Assembly (NCBI RefSeq): GCF_008704555.1
Contig: NZ_CP023702.1
Coordinates: 7,300,001-7,364,000 of the forward strand
Direction of reading: 5' to 3'
DNA: 64,000 nt
Origin: Streptomyces nitrosporeus
GTDB lineage: Bacteria > Actinomycetota > Actinomycetes > Streptomycetales > Streptomycetaceae
The stretch's first letter is position 1. Each line of letters begins with the position of its first letter. Positions 1-8,371 of this stretch are shown here, in pieces. Below the pieces are notes generated by a model that ran no database searches, had not been told where the DNA came from, and saw only the letters and a program-made list of their open reading frames with translations. A program made the position numbers and the translations under genes.

Positions 1-1114
1 TGTACCCGCCGTTCCAGGTGGCGGTCTGCGTGTACGTCGCCGTGCAGGCGCCGGTGCCGCCGCCGTCACCGCCGCCGTCGGACCCGCCCAACGCGGCCAG
101 CACCGCGCCGTACGCCGGCTTCTTGTTGTAGTCGCCGTCGAACAGCAGAGGGGTGCCGCCGCTGCGCCACGAGTACTTGTCGGTGACACCCCACACGGTG
201 ATGCCGGTGCAGCGTGACACCGCCAGACACGCGTTCACCACGGTGGTGTAGTCGGCCGCCTGGGCGGAACCGGAGCCCTCGATGTCCAGCTCCGTGATCT
301 GGACGTCGACACCGAGGTCGGCGAAGCGCTGCAGGTTGGCCCGGTAGTCGGACGGGACGGGCGAGTTGCTGTTGAAGTGGGACTGGAAGCCCACGCAGTC
401 GATCGGGACACCGCGCTGCTTGAAGTCCTTCACCATGGCGTAGACCGCGTTGCTCTTCGCGTTCTGGCCGTCGGTGTTGTAGTCGTTGTAACAGAGCTTG
501 GCACCGGGATCGACCGCGCGGGCGGTGCGGAACGCCTCCTCGATGAAGCCGTTGCCGAGCTTGTCCTGGAAGGGCGAACTGCGCCGGGCGCCGCTGCCGC
601 CGTCCTGGAACGCCTCGTTCACCACGTCCCACGAGTCGATCTCGCCCTTGTAGTGCGTCATCACCTGGGTGATGTGGTTGTTCATCGCCGCGCGCAGGTC
701 GGTGGCGGCCAGGCCCGAGACCCACCCCGGCAGCTGCGAGTGCCACACCAGGGTGTGCCCCCGCACCTTCATGCCCTGGCCCCGGGCGTGGTCGACGATC
801 CGGTCGGCGGCGGAGAAGTTGAAGGAGCCGCGGCTGCTCTCGAGCGCGTCCCACTTCATCTCGTTCTCGGGCGTGACCGAGCCGAACTGGGCGTTCAGCG
901 TGGACGCGTACGGTGCTTCGCCGAGGTGGTTGGCGGCTACGGCCGCACCGAAGTACCGGCCTTTCGCGGCCGCCGCGTCACCGAGGGCACCGGTGGCCTC
1001 GGCCGTTCCGGCGAGCGAGACGACACCGGCCGCAGCCAGCACACCGGCCGTCAGGACGGAGAGCGCCCGCCGGGTCAGGCGGCCGGGGGAGCCGCCGGGA
1101 GTTTTCTGGGCCAT
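1..1114 (-). CDS. Secreted GH10 endo-1,4-beta-xylanase, C-terminus off the left edge
   Basis: This enzyme hydrolyses xylan outside the cell. The reading frame starts at an ATG (minus strand, 1114) preceded by a purine-rich AAGAAGAGG. Residues 1 to about 43 form a signal peptide with a twin-arginine-like LTRRALSVL start and an AEA cleavage region. The GH10 catalytic domain follows (about 44-345). The general acid/base is E167 in WDVVNEAF and the nucleophile is E275 in ITELDIEG; spacing and order match Streptomyces family 10 xylanases. A Gly/Asp linker leads into ACTATYTQTATWNGGY, the beginning of a carbohydrate-binding domain that looks like CBM2 but is cut by the window. CGAAA inverted repeats upstream suggest induction by xylan products. 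The family call is secure; the exact CBM family is less sure because it is truncated. Confidence 0.95.
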   Translation of the reverse strand, partial: MAQKTPGGSPGRLTRRALSVLTAGVLAAAGVVSLAGTAEATGALGDAAAAKGRYFGAAVAANHLGEAPYASTLNAQFGSVTPENEMKWDALESSRGSFNFSAADRIVDHARGQGMKVRGHTLVWHSQLPGWVSGLAATDLRAAMNNHITQVMTHYKGEIDSWDVVNEAFQDGGSGARRSSPFQDKLGNGFIEEAFRTARAVDPGAKLCYNDYNTDGQNAKSNAVYAMVKDFKQRGVPIDCVGFQSHFNSNSPVPSDYRANLQRFADLGVDVQITELDIEGSGSAQAADYTTVVNACLAVSRCTGITVWGVTDKYSWRSGGTPLLFDGDYNKKPAYGAVLAALGGSDGGGDGGGTGACTATYTQTATWNGGY

Positions 1115-1310
1115 CACGTTGTCCAGCCTCTTCTTCCGGTTGCCGGGCGTGTCGGACAGAGTGCCCGGACAGGGGGGATCGGACCGTTCGAGGTGCTGTG
1201 CAGCCGTCTGCCGGAGGCGTGCCGAAGGACACCGCGGGCAGGGGAGGAGCGGTGGAACAGGGGGGCGAGGGAGAGTATGCGCGTGCCGGGAAGAACGCGT
1301 CAACGGTAGG

Positions 1311-1327
1311 TTTCCGAAATATTTCCG
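1311..1327. promoter_or_regulatory. CGAAA-type inverted repeats upstream of the xylanase gene
   Basis: TTTCCGAAATATTTCCG contains a perfect 10-bp palindrome (GAAATATTTC) and an overlapping TTTC/CGAAA pair. It lies about 200 bp upstream of the xylanase ATG. Inverted 5-bp CGAAA elements are known cis-acting sites in actinomycete xylanase promoters. Assignment here rests on motif and location only. Confidence 0.5.
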
Positions 1328-1454
1328 AGCGAACAGCCGCTCATCTGAGGGAGGGCGACCGCGTGGCCTGGGCAGATGGTGTGGTTTCCGGATTCTTCCG
1401 GCAGGTGGGTCATCATCGCGCGGAGGGGGCACGAAAAGTGTCGGAGAAGGATTG

Positions 1455-1465
1455 CGAAACTTTCG
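1455..1465. promoter_or_regulatory. CGAAA-C-TTTCG palindrome
   Basis: CGAAACTTTCG is a perfect 5-1-5 inverted repeat about 340 bp upstream of the xylanase start. It has the same half-sites as the boxes at 1311 and 3657. It is probably a further binding site of the same regulator, although the distance from the gene is long. Confidence 0.45.
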
Positions 1466-1760
1466 ATACCCGTCCACGGCTGCCGTGGCCCTGTGGCCTG
1501 ACGGTGCGTCCGGCCCGGGCCCTGCCGCCGGCGGCCGGTGCGGCGGCGGGTACCGGCATGCCCTCGGCCCGCGCGTCCCGGTGCTCGGCGCGCGGTGCCC
1601 CGGGCGCCGGGCGTACGTCCCCGGCCCGCCCGGCCGCGGCGCACACGCGCACCGGGCCCGGCGCTGCGGACCCGCCCGCCGCGCCGGACCCGGTGCGCAC
1701 CGAGAAGCCCCTGGCCGCGGGGCCCCGACCGTGCCGGCCGCCCAGCCGGCCGGGATCCGG

Positions 1761-3617
1761 TCAGTCGGAGGACTCGGACCATCCCGACGCCTCGAAGCGC
1801 CGTGCGTCAAAGGGCCTGCCGCCGTCGAAGAGGGTGCGGTTCCCGTCCTCGACGCGCACCCCGTCCACGTACACGCCCCGTCCGACGTACAGCTGGTCGG
1901 CCGTACAGCGCCAGCGGAGCCGGACCGCCGTGCCCCTCCACGGCGAGAGATCCGCCTCCAGCCGGTGCCAGACCCGTCCCGACCAGCCGGAGACGGAGCC
2001 CTCCGGATGCGACCGTGTCCCGCCCGGCTCCCCGCCGGAGGGCCGGGTCGTGAACGGCACCGGAAGCCAGGAGGCCCCGGCGCCGGCCGACGCCTCCAGG
2101 TACAGGAAGTCCGAGGACGGCTCGGTGTCCCACCACAGCGAGCAGCGCAGTACCGCGTCCGCGGACGCCGGCCGCAGTACGGGCAGGGCGAGGGTGGACG
2201 TGGTGGCGTTGTCCATGCCGGAGAACCACGCGGTACGCCCCCGGGCCGGGCGGACCGGCACCGCACGCGCCATCCGGTTGGCCGTGGCGACCCGCGGCGC
2301 GCTGCCCGAGCGCCAGCTGCGCACCGGGTGCACCGAGTTGCCCAGGACGATCAGGAAGGAGTCCGTGGTGGGGTCGAGGACCAGGCTGGTGCCGGTGAAA
2401 CCGGTGTGGCCCGCGCTGCGCGGAGTGGCCATCGCGCCCATGTACCAGTGCTGGTAGAGCTCGAAGCCCAGGCCGTGCTCATCACCCGGGAAGGCGGTGT
2501 TGAAGTCGGTGAACAGCAGGTCCACCGACTCCGGGGACAGGATCCGGGCCCGGCCGTAGACACCGCCGTTGAGCAGGGTGCGGGCCAGCACGGCGAGGTC
2601 CCAGGCGCAGGAGAAGACCCCTGCGTGCCCGGCGACCCCGCCCAGGCTGTAGGCGTTCTCGTCGTGCACCTCGCCGCGGATCATCCCGCGGTCCAGTCCC
2701 GACCACGGCCGCCGCGCGTCCTCGGTCGCCGCGATCTTCGGCTTCCAGGAGTCCGGCGGGTTGTACCGGGTGCGGCGCATCCCGAGCGGAGCGGTGATCT
2801 CGTCGTGGAGCAGGACATCCAGGGTGCGGCCGGTGATCTCTTCCAGGACCAGCTGCAACGAGATCAGGTTGAGGTCGGAGTAGAGGTAGACCGTGCCGGG
2901 GGCGGAAGCGGGCACCTCCTCCCACAGCAGGCGCAGCTTTCCCTCGCGTGTCGGTTCCGCGTACAGCGGGATCCACGCCCGGAACCCCGAGGTGTGGGTG
3001 AGCAGCTGACGGATGGTGACGTCCTGCTTGCCGCCGCCCGCGAAGTCGGGAAGATAGGACGCGACCGCCGCCTCCAGCTCCAGCGCGCCCCGTTCGATCT
3101 GCTGCACGGCCAGGAGCGACGTGAACAGCTTCGAGACCGACGCCAGGTCGAAGACCGTGTCCCGCGCCATCGGGATCTGCTGGTCCGCGGGCAGTTCCAC
3201 CCCGGTGTCGGTCTTCTCGTCGTACGCCGCGTAGCGCACCGCCGTACCGATCGGCCGGTGCAGCGCCACGGTGCCGCCCCTCCCGGCCAGCAGCACCGCC
3301 CCGGCGTACCACGGATGCCGGGGGGAGCCGGCCAGGTACCTCTCCGCGTCGGACACGAGCAGGTCGAGCTGGTCCTGCAGCAGCCCGGCGCGCGCCGCCG
3401 GGCCGCGGCGCAGCGTGGGGCCGTCCGGCCTCGATCCCATACCCGTCCCGGTCGCCGATACCGTGCCCGGGGCCCCCGTGCCCCGCTCCGCGGCGACCGC
3501 GGCTCCCGCCGTCCCCGCGAACGGGACCGGCGCGAGCGCCAGTGCGCCGCCCAGCGCCAGTATCCCGCCGCCCAGCCTCCGGCGGCTCATCCCCTCGCCC
3601 GACACGTCCCCGGTCAT
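1761..3617 (-). CDS. Secreted serine hydrolase (beta-lactamase/class C fold) with extra C-terminal domain
   Basis: A 618-residue protein. The ATG at 3617 has a good ribosome binding site (AAGGGGACC, about 6 nt away). The N-terminus has SRRRLGGG followed by a hydrophobic stretch ending AGTAGAA, a Tat-type signal peptide. The beta-lactamase-family domain (about 75-430) shows the catalytic S160-V-S-K163 tetrad, Y246-S-D in place of Y-A-N, and H404-T-G in place of K-T-G. This pattern is typical of esterase or peptidase members rather than true beta-lactamases. Residues about 430-618 look like a beta-rich appended domain with several Trp and Tyr residues, perhaps for binding. Upstream CGAAA repeats suggest co-regulation with the xylanase, so a role in deacetylating or de-esterifying plant material is possible but is inference. 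Confidence 0.85.
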   Translation of the reverse strand: MTGDVSGEGMSRRRLGGGILALGGALALAPVPFAGTAGAAVAAERGTGAPGTVSATGTGMGSRPDGPTLRRGPAARAGLLQDQLDLLVSDAERYLAGSPRHPWYAGAVLLAGRGGTVALHRPIGTAVRYAAYDEKTDTGVELPADQQIPMARDTVFDLASVSKLFTSLLAVQQIERGALELEAAVASYLPDFAGGGKQDVTIRQLLTHTSGFRAWIPLYAEPTREGKLRLLWEEVPASAPGTVYLYSDLNLISLQLVLEEITGRTLDVLLHDEITAPLGMRRTRYNPPDSWKPKIAATEDARRPWSGLDRGMIRGEVHDENAYSLGGVAGHAGVFSCAWDLAVLARTLLNGGVYGRARILSPESVDLLFTDFNTAFPGDEHGLGFELYQHWYMGAMATPRSAGHTGFTGTSLVLDPTTDSFLIVLGNSVHPVRSWRSGSAPRVATANRMARAVPVRPARGRTAWFSGMDNATTSTLALPVLRPASADAVLRCSLWWDTEPSSDFLYLEASAGAGASWLPVPFTTRPSGGEPGGTRSHPEGSVSGWSGRVWHRLEADLSPWRGTAVRLRWRCTADQLYVGRGVYVDGVRVEDGNRTLFDGGRPFDARRFEASGWSESSD

Positions 3618-3656
3618 CGCGGTCCCCTTCCCTCGGCCGGCGGCACACCACCGGAG

Positions 3657-3700
3657 CGAAAGTAATTTTCGAAATCCCGTCCGATCCTGAAACTTCTTTC
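3657..3700. promoter_or_regulatory. Double CGAAA/GAAA inverted repeat upstream of the serine hydrolase gene
   Basis: CGAAA-N5-TTTCG occupies 3657-3671 and GAAA-N4-TTTC occupies 3689-3700. The first lies about 40 bp upstream of the ATG at 3617. The spacing between box centres, about 31 bp, is near three helical turns. The half-sites match those upstream of the neighbouring xylanase gene, suggesting a shared repressor. No protein for it is encoded nearby. Confidence 0.55.
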
Positions 3701-3939
3701 CGGGCAGAGGTTACTGTCACCTCCGGTGCCCCGTGGGCCCCCGGCCGCGGAAACTATGTGACGTCGCGTCAGTTCCCCTCGGGGCGCACCCGCCCCGGCG
3801 TTCGCGGCGGCGAAGCCGCGCAAGGCGCCGGAGCCGCGCGCCCCCAAAGTCGCCCACCGCGCGGACCCGGCCGAGAAGTACCGGACCGCGGCCATGTCCC
3901 GCCGGGCGTCCACCGGTCCCCTCTGGCAGCCTGTGCCCC

Positions 3940-5046
3940 ATGGACGCGAGCGCGACGGCCCGGGGCCTGACCGGCCGGTGGACCGTCGCCGTGCCCGCGG
4001 CGGCGGTCGTGGCACTCGTCCTCAGCTGGGGCCGCGCCCTTCCCGCCTTCGCCGTCGTCATGGTCGCGCTCTGCCTCGCGGGCGCCGTCCTCGCCGCCGT
4101 CCACCACGCGGAGGTCATCGCCCACCGGGTCGGCGACCCCTACGGTTCGCTCATCCTCGCCGTCGCCGTGACCTTCATCGAAGTGGCCCTGATCGTCATC
4201 CTCATGCTCGACGGGGGCCCCGAGGCATCGGCACTGGCCCGGGACACCGTCTTCGCCGCGGTCATGATCACCTGCAACGGCATCGTCGGCCTCTGCCTCC
4301 TGGTCGGCGCCCTCCGCAGCCGGGTCGCCGTCTTCAACGCCGAGGGAACGGGCGCCGCACTGGCGACGGTGGCGACCCTGGCCACCCTCAGCCTGGTCCT
4401 GCCGACCTTCACCATCGGGAAGCCGGGCCCGGAGTTCTCCCCCGCCCAGCTCGGCTTCGCGGCTGTGGCCTCGCTGCTCCTGTACGGACTGTTCGTCGCC
4501 GTGCAGACCGTCCGGCACCGCGAGTACTTCCTGCCGCTCACCCAGGACGGCCGGCTGCGCAGGGACGACCACGCCGCACCGCCGCCCGGCCGCAGGGAGA
4601 CGGTCCTCAGCCTGGTCATGCTCCTGGTCGCACTCGTCGCGGTCGTCGGCAACGCCAAGTCGGTGTCACCCGCCGTGGAGTCGGGAGTCGCCGCCGCGGG
4701 CATGCCGCAGGCGGTGGTCGGTGTGGTCATCGCCCTCCTGGTACTCCTGCCGGAGACCCTGGCCGCCGTACGGGCGGCCCGCCGGGAACGCGTCCAGACG
4801 AGCCTCAACCTCGCCCTGGGCTCGGCGATGGCCAGCATCGGCCTCACCATCCCCGTCATCGCGCTCGCCTCGGTCTGGCTGGACGGGCCCCTGCACCTGG
4901 GGCTGAACTCCACCCACCTGGTGCTCCTCGCGCTGACCGTGGTGGTGGGCGCGCTGACGGTCGTACCCGGCCGGGCCACTCTGCTCCAGGGCGGCGTCCA
5001 TCTGGCGATCTTCGCCGCGTTCGTCTTCCTGGCGATCAGCCCCTGA
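3940..5046 (+). CDS. chaA: ChaA-type calcium/proton antiporter
   Basis: A 368-residue integral membrane protein with about eleven hydrophobic segments, matching the usual length of ChaA (about 366 residues). It would export Ca2+ (or Na+) across the cytoplasmic membrane in exchange for protons. The two inverted exchanger repeats show the expected acidic transport motifs: GSLILAVAVTFIEVALIV in the first half and LLPETLAAVRAARRERVQ followed by SLNLALGSAMASIGLTIP in the second. I chose the ATG at 3940 because the protein then begins directly before the first membrane segment; the open frame upstream has no recognisable protein character. It stands alone, with no partner gene. Confidence 0.9.
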   Translation: MDASATARGLTGRWTVAVPAAAVVALVLSWGRALPAFAVVMVALCLAGAVLAAVHHAEVIAHRVGDPYGSLILAVAVTFIEVALIVILMLDGGPEASALARDTVFAAVMITCNGIVGLCLLVGALRSRVAVFNAEGTGAALATVATLATLSLVLPTFTIGKPGPEFSPAQLGFAAVASLLLYGLFVAVQTVRHREYFLPLTQDGRLRRDDHAAPPPGRRETVLSLVMLLVALVAVVGNAKSVSPAVESGVAAAGMPQAVVGVVIALLVLLPETLAAVRAARRERVQTSLNLALGSAMASIGLTIPVIALASVWLDGPLHLGLNSTHLVLLALTVVVGALTVVPGRATLLQGGVHLAIFAAFVFLAISP

Positions 5047-5166
5047 CACCCGAGCCCTCCACACGGCCCGCCCGGCCCGGAGCACACGTCCCACCCGGCC
5101 GCACCCCGCGCAAGCCCGCACCGCCGGCCCCTTGACCCCCGGCCCCCGTCGGCCCAGGATCACGCC

Positions 5167-6678
5167 ATGAACGGTGTACGCAGCAGTACGGTCGACCAGG
5201 TCGTGACCCGCAGTGCCCGGCGCACCCCGGGGCGCACCGCCGTCCGGTACGCCTCGCGCGTCTGGACCTACGAGGCGCTGGACACGGCGGTCGGCACGGC
5301 CGCCGCCGTCCTCACCGCCGACCACGGGCTGCGCCCCGGCGACCGGGTCGCCTCCTACGCCCACAACTCGGACGTCTACCTGATCGCCTACCTGGCCTGC
5401 GCCCGGGCCGGCCTGGTCCACGTACCGGTCAACCAGAACCTCACCGGCGAGGACCTCGCGTACATCCTCGCCCAGTCCGGCAGCTCCCTCGTCCTCACCG
5501 ATCCCGGCCTCGCCGGGCGCGTCCCCGCCGGCCGCCCGGTACGCGCGCTGCGCGACGCGCCCGGCTCGCTCCTCGACGCCCTGGACGACCCCCGGCCCTT
5601 CACCCCCGGACAGGCCCCCGGCGCGGACGACCTGGCGCAGCTGCTGTACACCTCCGGCACCACCGCCCAGCCCAAGGGCGCGATGATGACGCACGGCGCC
5701 CTGGTCCACGAGTACGTCAGCGCCATCACCGCGCTCGACCTGCGCGCCACCGACCGGCCCGTGCACTCGCTGCCGCTCTACCACTCCGCGCAGATGCACG
5801 TCTTCCTGCTGCCCTACCTCGCGGTCGGCGCGGAGAACACCATCCTGGACGCCCCCGACGCGGACCGGATCTTCGACCTGGTCGAGGCCGGGCAGGCGGA
5901 CAGCCTCTTCGCCCCGCCGACCGTCTGGATCGGCCTCGCCAACCACCCGGACTTCGCCACCCGTGACCTCGGTGCCCTGCGCAAGGCGTACTACGGCGCG
6001 TCGATCATGCCCGTGCCCGTGCTGGAACGTCTGCGCGAACGGCTGCCGGACCTGGCGTTCTACAACTGCTTCGGGCAGAGCGAGATCGGCCCGCTCGCCA
6101 CCGTCCTCGGCCCCGGCGAACACGAGGGGCGGATGGACTCCTGCGGCCGGCCGGTCCTCTTCGTCGAGGCGAAGGTCGTCGACGAGGAGGGCCGGGAGGT
6201 GCCGCACGGCACGGCCGGCGAGGTGGTCTACCGCTCGCCCCAGCTCTGCCGGGGCTACTGGGACAAGCCCGAGGAGACCGCCGAGGCGTTCCGGGACGGC
6301 TGGTTCCACTCGGGTGACCTCGCGGTGCGTGACGCCGAGGGGTACTTCACCGTCGTCGACCGGGTGAAGGACGTCATCAACTCCGGAGGCGTACTGGTCG
6401 CCTCGCGCCAGGTGGAGGACGCCCTCTACACCCACCCGGCCGTGGCCGAGACCGCCGTGGTGGGGCTCCCGGACGAGCGGTGGATCGAAGCGGTCACCGC
6501 CGTGGTCGTGCTCCGGGGCGAGGCCACCGAGGAGGAACTGATCGCGCACGCACGCCGGCGGCTCGCCCACTTCAAGGCCCCGAAGAAGGTCCTGTTCGTC
6601 GACGGCCTCCCGCGCAACGCCAGCGGGAAAATCCTCAAGAGAGAGCTGAGGGACCGTTTCTCCGCCCCGCTCACCTGA
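5167..6678 (+). CDS. Acyl-CoA synthetase (AMP-forming, ANL superfamily)
   Basis: A 503-residue adenylating enzyme that would activate a carboxylic acid, probably a fatty acid, to an acyl-adenylate and then to the CoA thioester. The P-loop YTSGTTAQPKG starts at residue 161. NCFGQSEIGP is the A5 region, WFHSGDLAVRD the A7 motif, and VKDVINSGG the A8 hinge. PRNASGKILKRE at the C-terminus supplies the catalytic lysine (K488). The start has an AGGAT about 10 nt upstream. It precedes the hydrolase fusion gene by about 100 bp, so the two may be functionally linked. The substrate cannot be read from the sequence; the length fits medium or long-chain acyl-CoA synthetases. Confidence 0.9.
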   Translation: MNGVRSSTVDQVVTRSARRTPGRTAVRYASRVWTYEALDTAVGTAAAVLTADHGLRPGDRVASYAHNSDVYLIAYLACARAGLVHVPVNQNLTGEDLAYILAQSGSSLVLTDPGLAGRVPAGRPVRALRDAPGSLLDALDDPRPFTPGQAPGADDLAQLLYTSGTTAQPKGAMMTHGALVHEYVSAITALDLRATDRPVHSLPLYHSAQMHVFLLPYLAVGAENTILDAPDADRIFDLVEAGQADSLFAPPTVWIGLANHPDFATRDLGALRKAYYGASIMPVPVLERLRERLPDLAFYNCFGQSEIGPLATVLGPGEHEGRMDSCGRPVLFVEAKVVDEEGREVPHGTAGEVVYRSPQLCRGYWDKPEETAEAFRDGWFHSGDLAVRDAEGYFTVVDRVKDVINSGGVLVASRQVEDALYTHPAVAETAVVGLPDERWIEAVTAVVVLRGEATEEELIAHARRRLAHFKAPKKVLFVDGLPRNASGKILKRELRDRFSAPLT

Positions 6679-6777
6679 TCAGCGCACCTCCGGGACGGCG
6701 AGTGGCGGGCGGCGGTCCCGCACGGCCCGCTTCGCCGAGAGCATAGAGTCCCGCACCCCGCGGCCGGTGCTGTTCGG

Positions 6778-8313
6778 ATGGCGGCCATGCCGACCTTCAC
6801 CGCCCCCGACGGGGCCGTACTCGCCTACCGCCTCCTCGGCCGGGGAGAGCCACTGATCTGCCTGCCGGGCGGCCCTCTGCGGGCCTCCGCCTACCTCGGC
6901 GACCTCGGGGGCCTCTCCCGGACCCGCCGGCTGGTCCTGCCCGACCCGCGCGGCACCGGCGGCTCGGCCGCCCCCGACGACCCGTCGGCCTACCGGTGCG
7001 ACCGGCTCGTCGGTGACGTCGAGGCACTGCGCGTCCACCTCGGCCTCGGGCACATCGACCTGCTGGCCCACTCGGCGGCGGCGAACCTCGCCGTCCTCTA
7101 CGCGGCGCGCCACCCCGGACGGCTGCGCACCCTCACCCTCATCACCCCGGGCACCCGCGCCGCCGGCCTCCCCGTCACCGGCCGGGAACTGCGCGAGGCG
7201 GCGGCACGCAGCGCCGGTGAACCCTGGTACGCCGAAGCCCGTGCGGCTCTGGAGGAGATCCTGGCCGGGCGGGTGACCGACGCGGCCCGGTCGGCCGTCG
7301 CGCCGCTGACCTACGGGCGCTGGGACGCCACCGCCCGGGCGCACGCCGCCGGCGCGGCAGCGCAGACCAACACGGAGGCCGCCTCCTTCCACTACGCCGA
7401 GGGCGCCTTCGACCCCGCCGCCACCGTCGCCGCCCTGGGAGAACTGGCGGCACCGGTCCTGGTCGTCGCGGGGGAGCACGACGCGGGCCCCCGCCCCGAC
7501 CGGGCGGCACAGCTCGCCGCTCTCTTCCCGCACGCGGAACTCGCCGTCCAGCCCGGGGCCGGCCACTACCCGTGGATCGACGATCCCGGCACCTTCGCCC
7601 GGACCGTCGAGGCCTTCCTCGATCCCGCCGTCAGCAGTGTGCGGGCAGGCGGCATCCGCCTGGCCCACCGCACCTGGGGCGACCCCTCGGCCCCGCCCCT
7701 CGTTCTGGCACACGGGCGGGGCGGCGACAGCCGCGACTGGGCCGGCGTCGCCGCGCGGCTCGGCGCACACCACCGGGTGTACGCGCTCGACCTCCGGGGC
7801 CACGGCCTCAGCGACTGGCCCGGCCGCTACTCCTTCGAGCTCTTCCGCGACGACCTGCACGGCTTCCTGGAGGCCCGCGGCCTGGCCGGAGCGACCCTCA
7901 TCGGGCACTCGGCCGGCGGGACGGCCGCGCTGCTCCTCGCCCAGCGGCACCCCGGGCTGGTCGGCCGGCTCGTCCTCGAGGAACCGCCGCCCCCGGTCCC
8001 GCTCGACCCGCCCCGCCCACCCGCCGAACGGCCGCCCGGAACGCTCGGCTTCGACTGGCCGGTGGTCCCCGCCACCGACGAATGGCTGAACGACCCGGAC
8101 CCGGGGATACGCGAGCACCTCGGCCGGATCACCGCCCCCACACTCGTCATCGGCGGCACCCGCAGCCACGTCGACCAGGAACAGCTCCGCTCGCCGGCCG
8201 GACGGACACCCGGCGGCCGCTACGCCCCGGTCGACGCCGGGCATCTCGTACACGCCGACAACCCGGACGGATTCCTCGCCGCGCTCGCCTCCTTCGGGAT
8301 CGGCCGGGGCTGA
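6778..8313 (+). CDS. Fusion of two alpha/beta-hydrolase domains
   Basis: A 511-residue protein with two complete alpha/beta-hydrolase domains in one chain. Domain 1 (about 1-280) has an LPGG oxyanion region, nucleophile elbow LLAHSAAANL, acidic region GEHDAGPRP and histidine in GAGHYPW. Domain 2 (about 285-511) has LAHGRGGDSRDW, the standard elbow IGHSAGGTA, GGTRSHVD and histidine in DAGHLVHAD. Both therefore keep Ser/Asp/His candidates, although the first elbow is AHSAA and not the standard GxSxG. Such enzymes are usually esterases, lipases or C-C bond hydrolases; the substrate is unknown. The start could also be the ATG three codons downstream. Two hydrolase domains joined head to tail are uncommon. 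Confidence 0.85.
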   Translation: MAAMPTFTAPDGAVLAYRLLGRGEPLICLPGGPLRASAYLGDLGGLSRTRRLVLPDPRGTGGSAAPDDPSAYRCDRLVGDVEALRVHLGLGHIDLLAHSAAANLAVLYAARHPGRLRTLTLITPGTRAAGLPVTGRELREAAARSAGEPWYAEARAALEEILAGRVTDAARSAVAPLTYGRWDATARAHAAGAAAQTNTEAASFHYAEGAFDPAATVAALGELAAPVLVVAGEHDAGPRPDRAAQLAALFPHAELAVQPGAGHYPWIDDPGTFARTVEAFLDPAVSSVRAGGIRLAHRTWGDPSAPPLVLAHGRGGDSRDWAGVAARLGAHHRVYALDLRGHGLSDWPGRYSFELFRDDLHGFLEARGLAGATLIGHSAGGTAALLLAQRHPGLVGRLVLEEPPPPVPLDPPRPPAERPPGTLGFDWPVVPATDEWLNDPDPGIREHLGRITAPTLVIGGTRSHVDQEQLRSPAGRTPGGRYAPVDAGHLVHADNPDGFLAALASFGIGRG

Positions 8314-8332
8314 AACCGCCGGGGCTGAAACC
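8303..8332. repeat. 15-bp tandem duplication across a stop codon
   Basis: GCCGGGGCTGAAACC occurs twice in direct succession (8303-8317 and 8318-8332). The first copy contains the TGA stop of the hydrolase fusion gene. It looks like a recent slippage duplication next to the terminator. Confidence 0.9.
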
Positions 8333-8362
8333 GCCGGGCGGGCCGGGACGCCCGCCCGGCGG
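8331..8362. terminator. Bidirectional hairpin terminator
   Basis: CCGCCGGGCGGGC and GCCCGCCCGGCGG form a perfect 13-bp stem with a 6-nt loop. It sits between the converging hydrolase fusion gene and the spore-pigment hydroxylase gene. No U-run follows, as is common in Streptomyces. Confidence 0.75.
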
Positions 8363-8371
8363 CCGTCCCGC

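Larger units (their letters stand above)
1115..1760. other. Intergenic region upstream of the xylanase gene
   Basis: No gene is supported in these 646 bases. The stretch lies between the start of the xylanase gene and the end of the serine hydrolase gene, both on the minus strand. It contains two CGAAA-type inverted repeats, listed separately. The part from about 1480 to 1760 is very GC-rich and shows nothing recognisable. Confidence 0.6.

Noticed and set aside
1761..3617. Serine hydrolase as a true class C beta-lactamase
   Set aside because: The YxN and KTG motifs are replaced by Y-S-D and H-T-G, and the protein carries a large extra domain and a xylan-type promoter box.
669..3665. Very long open frame on the plus strand opposite the xylanase and serine hydrolase genes
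   Set aside because: It is antisense to two well-supported genes, has no recognisable domain and shows the Arg/Pro/Gly-rich composition of GC-rich shadow frames.
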